A stretch of DNA of 5,282 nt from Thioglobus_B sp964403565. Its GTDB lineage: Bacteria > Pseudomonadota > Gammaproteobacteria > PS1 > Pseudothioglobaceae. Below the pieces are notes generated by a model, which saw only the letters and a program-made list of their open reading frames with translations, made no database searches and was not told the DNA's origin. Made by a program: the position numbers and the translations under genes. This document shows positions 1 through 5,282 of this stretch, in pieces. The DNA lies in assembly GCA_964403565.1 (NCBI GenBank), contig CAYOFV010000055.1, positions 1 through 5,282 on the forward strand, written 5' to 3'. The stretch's first letter is position 1; the number at the start of each line of letters is the position of its first letter.

Positions 1-5
1 ATGAT

Positions 6-275
6 TTAATCGTCATCAATAATTTTGGTATCAACTTGCAGGTGATTTATTTTTGCAAACGATAGAATTCTTTCGTAAGTAACAGGACAAGCGTATTTTA
101 ATTCGTCATCAAATTCAACATATTTGATGCCATTATCTCTACCTACTTTAAGATGGCCGTTATAGCGTTTTAGTTGTTCTGGCTGGATACAAACAAGTCT
201 TTCAGTCCAATCACTTGGCCTGAATTTTTGTCCATCTGGTGTTACACCTGAAACTTTGTGGCGAATTGCCGACAT
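6..275 (-). CDS. DUF3579-like small conserved protein, 89 aa, function unknown
   Basis: The protein is small, soluble-looking and 89 residues long, with no signal peptide or membrane segment. It begins MSAIRHKVSGVTPDGQ and carries the block GVTPDGQKFRPSDWTERL near residues 10-27, then GIKYVEFDDEL around 49-59 and a C-terminal half ending in LQVDTKIIDDD. From memory of the family, the G-V-T-x-G-x-K-F-R-P-S-D-W-x-E-R-L block and a following G-(I/V)-K-x-V segment are typical of DUF3579 proteins, found mainly in beta- and gammaproteobacteria. No biochemical role is known to me and none is assigned. I chose the ATG at 273-275 because GGGGAG lies four bases upstream of it. An in-frame TTG at 285-287 would add four residues but has no SD. 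The gene begins 17 bases after the encoded CCA end of the upstream tRNA-Ser and has no room for its own promoter, so it is probably read from the tRNA promoter. Family call is from remembered motifs, not a search. Confidence 0.75.
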   Translation of the reverse strand: MSAIRHKVSGVTPDGQKFRPSDWTERLVCIQPEQLKRYNGHLKVGRDNGIKYVEFDDELKYACPVTYERILSFAKINHLQVDTKIIDDD

Positions 276-279
276 TATT

Positions 280-285
280 CTCCCC
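280..285 (-). promoter_or_regulatory. Shine-Dalgarno site deciding the DUF3579 gene start
   Basis: GGGGAG on the minus strand lies four bases before the ATG at 273-275. Spacing is slightly short but the match is good. It overlaps the alternative TTG codon (285-287), which therefore cannot use it, so the shorter 89-residue product is preferred. It also starts only seven bases after the tRNA CCA end, so tRNA 3' processing would cut immediately upstream of it. Confidence 0.6.
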
Positions 286-292
286 AAAATAA

Positions 293-382
293 TGGTGGAG
301 GGATAGGGATTTGAACCCTAGAAGGAGATTAATCCTTGCCGGTTTTCAAGACCGGTGCATTCAGCCGCTCTGCCATCCCTCC
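293..382 (-). tRNA. tRNA-Ser(UGA) with encoded CCA
   Basis: The minus strand folds into a complete class II tRNA of 90 bases including CCA. The acceptor stem GGAGGGA pairs with TCCCTCC over seven base pairs. The D arm has a GCA/TGC stem around GAGCGGCTGAA. The anticodon stem CCGGT/ACCGG encloses the loop CTTGAAA, which gives anticodon TGA (346-348 on the plus strand), reading UCA and, by wobble, other UCN codons. The long variable arm is AAGGA/TCCTT with a six-base loop, as expected of serine tRNA. The T arm is TAGGG-TTCAAAT-CCCTA. The discriminator is A followed by encoded CCA, whereas E. coli serine tRNAs carry G there. The gene lies just upstream of the DUF3579-like gene on the same strand and diverges from rpmB. 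Confidence 0.96.
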
Positions 383-393
383 GATAGGTGTGT

Positions 394-422
394 ATGATAC
401 AGTCAGTTCAAGCAATAGTAAA
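394..422 (-). promoter_or_regulatory. Probable sigma-70 promoter of the tRNA-Ser unit
   Basis: On the minus strand a -35-like TTTACT (417-422) and a -10-like TATCAT (394-399) are separated by exactly 17 bases. Matches to TTGACA and TATAAT are four and five of six. Transcription would start near 386-388, giving a leader of only a few bases before the mature tRNA 5' end at 382. The position is what is expected for a tRNA promoter. Assigned by eye only. Confidence 0.5.
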
Positions 423-444
423 TAGATTTTTTGCATAATTTAGC

Positions 445-473
445 TTTTAAAGTTGATAATTTTTGAGTATAAT
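445..473 (+). promoter_or_regulatory. Probable promoter of rpmB-rpmG
   Basis: A perfect -10 hexamer TATAAT lies at 468-473, about 33 bases before the rpmB start codon. The -35 region is weak: TTTTAA at 445-450 gives a 17-base spacer. The bases after the -10, TCTCCCT, are C-rich in an otherwise AT-rich spacer, and transcription should start near 480. An alternative pair, TTGCAT (431-436) with GATAAT (455-460) at 18 bases, cannot be excluded. The 124-base spacer 383-506 holds this promoter and the divergent tRNA promoter. I see no other gene in it. Confidence 0.5.
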
Positions 474-506
474 TCTCCCTTTTAGATTTTTAAGTAGGTA
501 ATAGTT

Positions 507-743
507 ATGGCAAAGGTATGTCAAGTAACTGGTAAGCGCCCAATTAGTGGTAACAATGTATCACACGCGCACAATAAAACACGTCGTCGTTTTTATCCAA
601 ATCTACATACACATCGTTTTTGGGTAGAGAGTGAAAACCGTTTTGTAAAGCTTAAGCTATCTGCAAAAGGTTTACGTATTATCGATAAAAAAGGCATTGA
701 TTCAGTTTTGGCTGAAATTCGTTCTCGTGGTGAGAAAGTTTAA
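507..743 (+). CDS. rpmB: 50S ribosomal protein L28
   Basis: This is a component of the large ribosomal subunit. The 78-residue product equals the length of E. coli L28 and aligns without gaps: the N-terminus [12 protein letters not shown], the stretch [17 protein letters not shown] near residues 27-43, [14 protein letters not shown] near 52-65 and the end RSRGEKV are all diagnostic. It is rich in Lys and Arg, as expected for an rRNA-binding protein. An AGG within TAGGTA (495-500), eight bases before ATG, serves as a modest SD. It is the first gene of a two-gene operon; rpmG follows after 11 bases and its SD overlaps the rpmB stop codon, implying tight co-expression. The gene is intact, and only one cysteine (C5) is present, so it is not a four-cysteine zinc form. 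Confidence 0.98.
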   Translation: MAKVCQVTGKRPISGNNVSHAHNKTRRRFYPNLHTHRFWVESENRFVKLKLSAKGLRIIDKKGIDSVLAEIRSRGEKV

Positions 744-754
744 GGAGTATTAAG

Positions 755-910
755 ATGAGAGAAAAGATTAAATTAGTATCGTCAGCTGACACAGGTCATT
801 TTTATACTGCTACTAAGAACAAAAGACTTCACCCAGAAAAAGTTGAGGTTAAGAAGTTTGATCCGGTAGTTAGAAAACACGTAATGTATAAAGAAGCTAA
901 GATTAAATAA
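755..910 (+). CDS. rpmG: 50S ribosomal protein L33, 51 aa
   Basis: This is a small large-subunit ribosomal protein near the E site. The translation starts [20 protein letters not shown] and ends with [19 protein letters not shown]; both ends are typical of gammaproteobacterial L33. It has no cysteine at all, so it is the zinc-independent form, in which the CxxC ribbon has been lost. The start is secure: AAGGAG at 742-747 lies seven bases before the ATG and overlaps the last bases of rpmB. E. coli L33 has four more N-terminal residues, while the 51-residue form that begins MRE is common in other gammaproteobacteria, so this is not a truncation. The gene forms an operon with rpmB and ends 22 bases before a strong terminator hairpin. 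Confidence 0.97.
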   Translation: MREKIKLVSSADTGHFYTATKNKRLHPEKVEVKKFDPVVRKHVMYKEAKIK

Positions 911-932
911 TTACTTCTAAATAAATTACAAT

Positions 933-959
933 AAAAAAGCCGCTTTTAGCGGCTTTTTT
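933..959. terminator. Bidirectional intrinsic terminator between rpmG and acnB
   Basis: This is a perfect 12-base-pair inverted repeat: six A, then GCCGCT (left arm 933-944), a three-base TTT loop (945-947), then AGCGGC and six T (948-959). The GC-rich core is flanked by an A run on one side and a T run on the other, so RNA from either strand ends the hairpin in a U tract. It lies 22 bases after the rpmG stop and 15 bases after the acnB stop on the opposite strand, so one element can terminate both converging genes. Confidence 0.95.
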
Positions 960-974
960 ATTGACTGCTTTTTA

Positions 975-3524
975 TTAAATATTTTCCAAATCAAGTTTAT
1001 TTGGCTCGTCTTTGTAGCTATCAATTTGATCAAAATTCAAATATTGATAAATATCTCCCTCCATTGGCTTAATACCTTGCATTGCTTTAGTATATTCTTC
1101 AATAGTTGGAATGTGCCCAAGTTTGGCACTGATAGCAGCAACTTCAGCTGATGAAAGATACACATCTGCATTATCACCCAGGCGGTTCGGGAAGTTTCTA
1201 GTAGATGTTGATACTACTGTAGTATCGGCTGCAACACGTGCTTGGTTGCCCATACATAGTGAACAACCTGGAATTTCAGTATGATCAGTTATTTTTTCAA
1301 AAGTTCCGTACACACCTTCTTTCTTTAATTGCTCTTCATCCATTCTAGTTGGCGGGGCAATCCATAATTGTGTAGATAGTTCTGATTTGTCTTTTAATAG
1401 TTGAGCCGCCGCTCTAAAGTGGCCAATATTGGTCATGCATGAGCCAATAAACACTTCATCAATATTGGTATTTGCCACGGTAGATAAAAGTTTTACATCG
1501 TCCGGATCGTTTGGACAAGCAAGGATTGGCTCTTTAATGTCATCAAGATTTATTTCAATCACTTCGGCATATTCACAATTGTTATCAGCCTCTAGTAATT
1601 CCGGAGCATCTAGCCATTTCTGCATGTCTTTTATTCTTTTTGCAAGAGTGTTTTTATCTTCATATCCAGCATTTATCATTGAAGATAATAAAGTTATATT
1701 AGATTTTAGAAACTCTGCCACCGGCTCTTTGTTTAATTTAATTGTACAGCCGTTAGCACTACGTTCAGCTGATGCATCTGCTAGTTCAAATGCCTGTTCA
1801 ACTTTAAGATCTTCAAGCCCTTCAATTTCTAAAATTCGACCAGAGAAAATATTCTTTTTGCCTGATTTTTCAACAGTAAGTAAGCCTTTTTGAATTGCTA
1901 CATAAGGAATTGCGTTTACCAAATCTCTTAGGGTAATGCCATCTTGCATAGTGCCGGTAAATCTCACTAATACTGATTCTGGCATATCAAGAGGCAATAC
2001 TCCAATAGATGCGCCAAAAGCAACAAGACCAGAGCCTGCAGGAAAGCTAATTCCAATTGGGAATCTTGTATGTGAGTCTCCACCTGTGCCTACTGTATCA
2101 GGCAGTAGCATACGATTAAGCCATGAATGAATTACTCCATCTCCAGGTTTAAGAGCCACACCTCCGCGTGATTGCATAAAATCAGGCAAAGTATGTTGTA
2201 GTTCAACATCAACTGGCTTTGGATATGCTGCAGTATGGCAAAAACTTTGCATCACTAAATCGGCAGAAAATCCAAGGCAAGCTAGTTCTTTAAGCTCATC
2301 ACGGGTCATAGCTCCTGTTGTATCTTGTGATCCAACCGTTGCCATTCTTGGCTCACAATATGTGCCTGGACGTACGCCTTCAACACCACAAGCTTTACCA
2401 ACAATTTTTTGTGCCAATGTATAACCGGCATCTGAGTCGCTATTGTCTTGTGGGCGCAGGAATATATCTGTTGTTTCTAGGTCTAAATCTGCTCTAGTTT
2501 TATCTGTTAACCCACGACCAATAATAAGAGGAATTCTTCCGCCTGCTCGAACTTCATCAGGCATAGTTGTTGGTGCAAGTTCAAAAGTTGAAATAACCTC
2601 ACCTTTATTATTTACCACTTTGCCTTCATATGGATAGATGATAATTTCATCACCCATTTGCATGTTGGATACATCGCATTCTATTGGTAGGGCGCCAGAA
2701 TCTTCTGCAGTATTAAAGAAAATAGGGGCAATTTTTCCGCCAAGCACTACACCGCCACCGCGCTTGTTTGGAATGTAGTCAATGTCATTACCCATGTGCC
2801 AAAGAACAGAGTTAATTGCAGATTTTCTAGAAGATCCAGTACCTACAACATCACCAACAAAAGCAAGAGGCAGACCTTTAATCTTTAGCTTTTCAATGGT
2901 TTCTAAAGGTCCATCCATTTTTTTAACTAACATCGACTGAGCGTGTAGCGGTATATCAGGGCGTGACCATGCCTCAGTTGCCGGTGATAGGTCGTCGGTA
3001 TTGATTTCGCCTTCAACTCTAAATACAGTTAGCTTAATTTCATCTGCAAGCTTATCTTTAGAGGTAAACCATGATGCATCAGCCCAATTATCAACAACTT
3101 GCTTAGCATAGTCATTTGATTTAGATTTATCTAAAACGCTTTGATACGCTTCATATATAAGTAGAGTATTTGCAAGCGCATCTGCTGCAGTCTGTGCAGT
3201 TTGGTCAGTATCTAATAAATCAATTAACGGCTCGATATTGTAACCACCAACCATTGTTCCTAGTAAAAATGTGGCATGGTCTTGATTTATTGCAGTGCAG
3301 TTTTGATCACCTTTTGCCACGCTTGCTAAAAATGCAGCTTTTACATATGCAGCCTCATCTACTCCAGGTGGAATACGATGGGTTAGTAGGTTAAGATAAA
3401 AATCTTCATCCTCTCCTGCAATTAGCTTTTCCACCACTATTTTTGTCTGATCTGCATTTAGTGCAAGAGGCGGTAAGTTTTCTTCAGCGCGTTCTTCTAC
3501 GTGTTTAAGATAATCCGATTTCAT
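975..3524 (-). CDS. acnB: Bifunctional aconitate hydratase B / 2-methylisocitrate dehydratase
   Basis: This cytoplasmic 4Fe-4S enzyme interconverts citrate and isocitrate via cis-aconitate; AcnB enzymes can also act on 2-methylisocitrate. At 849 residues it is slightly shorter than E. coli AcnB (865), and it has the AcnB domain order: an N-terminal HEAT-like helical domain (about 1-160), a swivelling domain (about 165-370) with [12 protein letters not shown] at 224-235, then the three catalytic domains. Cluster ligands are C696 in IGSCMTN and C754 and C757 in [22 protein letters not shown] (479-491) and [10 protein letters not shown] (772-781) are active-site segments. About 12 residues are missing near residue 205 relative to E. 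coli, in a surface loop of the swivel domain. The start is fixed by the match of [13 protein letters not shown] to the family N-terminus, although no SD is visible. It diverges from purB and converges on rpmG, so it is a single-gene unit. There is no sign of damage. Confidence 0.98.
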   Translation of the reverse strand: MKSDYLKHVEERAEENLPPLALNADQTKIVVEKLIAGEDEDFYLNLLTHRIPPGVDEAAYVKAAFLASVAKGDQNCTAINQDHATFLLGTMVGGYNIEPLIDLLDTDQTAQTAADALANTLLIYEAYQSVLDKSKSNDYAKQVVDNWADASWFTSKDKLADEIKLTVFRVEGEINTDDLSPATEAWSRPDIPLHAQSMLVKKMDGPLETIEKLKIKGLPLAFVGDVVGTGSSRKSAINSVLWHMGNDIDYIPNKRGGGVVLGGKIAPIFFNTAEDSGALPIECDVSNMQMGDEIIIYPYEGKVVNNKGEVISTFELAPTTMPDEVRAGGRIPLIIGRGLTDKTRADLDLETTDIFLRPQDNSDSDAGYTLAQKIVGKACGVEGVRPGTYCEPRMATVGSQDTTGAMTRDELKELACLGFSADLVMQSFCHTAAYPKPVDVELQHTLPDFMQSRGGVALKPGDGVIHSWLNRMLLPDTVGTGGDSHTRFPIGISFPAGSGLVAFGASIGVLPLDMPESVLVRFTGTMQDGITLRDLVNAIPYVAIQKGLLTVEKSGKKNIFSGRILEIEGLEDLKVEQAFELADASAERSANGCTIKLNKEPVAEFLKSNITLLSSMINAGYEDKNTLAKRIKDMQKWLDAPELLEADNNCEYAEVIEINLDDIKEPILACPNDPDDVKLLSTVANTNIDEVFIGSCMTNIGHFRAAAQLLKDKSELSTQLWIAPPTRMDEEQLKKEGVYGTFEKITDHTEIPGCSLCMGNQARVAADTTVVSTSTRNFPNRLGDNADVYLSSAEVAAISAKLGHIPTIEEYTKAMQGIKPMEGDIYQYLNFDQIDSYKDEPNKLDLENI

Positions 3525-3530
3525 GTAAGC

Positions 3531-4974
<1,444 letters not shown>

Positions 4975-4981
4975 TTCGCGT

Positions 4982-4999
4982 CTTACGAATTATCGTAAG
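4982..4999 (+). promoter_or_regulatory. Hairpin in the purB-rpsP spacer
   Basis: CTTACGA (4982-4988) and TCGTAAG (4993-4999) form a perfect seven-base-pair stem with an ATTA loop, followed by only four T. The stem has three G-C pairs and a short U run, so as a terminator for purB it would be weak. If the extended -10 promoter is used, the rpsP transcript would start almost exactly at the base of this hairpin, giving an mRNA with a 5'-terminal stem-loop, a structure known to slow 5'-end-dependent decay. Both roles are inferred. The fold is seen directly. Confidence 0.5.
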
Positions 5000-5028
5000 T
5001 TTTAAATAATAAAAGGAGCAAAAAACCC

Positions 5029-5282
5029 ATGGTTAAGATTAGACTAGCTAGAGGTGGAGCCAAGAAAAAACCTTTTTATTCAATTGTAGCAACTGACTCT
5101 AGAAAACGTAGAGATAGTTCATACATTGAGCGTATCGGATATTTTAATCCTGTTGCTCGTGGACAAGAAGTTAGGCTAACCATCGAAGAAGACAGATTAG
5201 AGTACTGGACATCAAAAGGTGCGCAGTTAACAGATCGTGTTAAGCAACTTGTAAAAGAATTCAAAGACCCTTCAATTCGTGA
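5029..5282 (+). CDS. rpsP: 30S ribosomal protein S16 (3' end outside the window)
   Basis: This is a small-subunit ribosomal protein required for 30S assembly. The 84 visible residues begin [20 protein letters not shown] and continue with [21 protein letters not shown], the diagnostic first half of S16, then the ALTDRV-like helix as [15 protein letters not shown]. The reading frame is still open at the right edge, and 84 residues is already about the full length of the E. coli protein (82), so only a short tail should be missing. A strong SD, AAAAGGAG (5011-5018), sits ten bases before the ATG. The gene follows purB by 55 bases and probably has its own promoter overlapping the purB end. In gammaproteobacteria rpsP normally heads rpsP-rimM-trmD-rplS, which I would expect just beyond the edge. 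Confidence 0.97.
   Translation, partial: MVKIRLARGGAKKKPFYSIVATDSRKRRDSSYIERIGYFNPVARGQEVRLTIEEDRLEYWTSKGAQLTDRVKQLVKEFKDPSIR

Noticed and set aside
285..287. TTG as the start of the DUF3579-like gene
   Set aside because: It has no SD upstream and itself overlaps the SD of the ATG at 273-275, which is the better start.
1429..1893. 154-codon open frame on the plus strand inside acnB
   Set aside because: It is antisense to a highly conserved aconitase region, has low-complexity Ser-rich translation, no SD and no resemblance to a family I know. It is a shadow of acnB codon use.
5076..5264. Minus-strand open frame opposite rpsP
   Set aside because: The plus strand here is unmistakably S16. The opposite frame has no SD or family resemblance.

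Overview
The window is a gene-dense, AT-rich stretch of a bacterial chromosome carrying only housekeeping genes. The 78-residue L28, the 51-residue zinc-free L33, the AcnB-type aconitase, the E. coli-like adenylosuccinate lyase and the DUF3579-type small protein together point to a low-GC gammaproteobacterium. A free-living or symbiotic marine sulfur oxidiser of the SUP05/Thioglobus kind would fit, but that genus-level guess is low confidence and rests on base composition and protein character only.

Layout. Positions 6-382 hold a minus-strand unit: a tRNA-Ser(UGA) gene with encoded CCA, followed 17 bases later by a small DUF3579-like gene. A 124-base divergent spacer (383-506) separates it from the plus-strand ribosomal-protein pair rpmB-rpmG (507-910; L28 and L33). 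A perfect T-flanked hairpin (933-959) sits between the convergent rpmG and acnB genes and can terminate both. acnB (975-3524, minus) and purB (3597-4973, plus) diverge from a very AT-rich 72-base spacer. Only 55 bases separate purB from rpsP (S16), which starts at 5029 and runs off the right edge.

Function. The genes serve translation (tRNA-Ser, L28, L33, S16), the citrate/isocitrate step of the TCA cycle (AcnB) and purine synthesis (PurB). They are neighbours rather than one pathway. The regulatory layer is the most informative part. Ribosomal-protein genes have good Shine-Dalgarno (SD) sites and promoters with C- or CG-rich bases after the -10 element. acnB and purB have no visible SD and AT-rich promoters. 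A likely rpsP promoter overlaps the purB stop codon, so rpsP can be expressed independently of purB.

I found no mobile element, CRISPR array, toxin-antitoxin pair, defence gene or unknown multi-gene system. All coding genes but one are recognisable, intact families. The exception in functional terms is the DUF3579 protein, whose role is unknown. The findings are small-scale regulatory observations.
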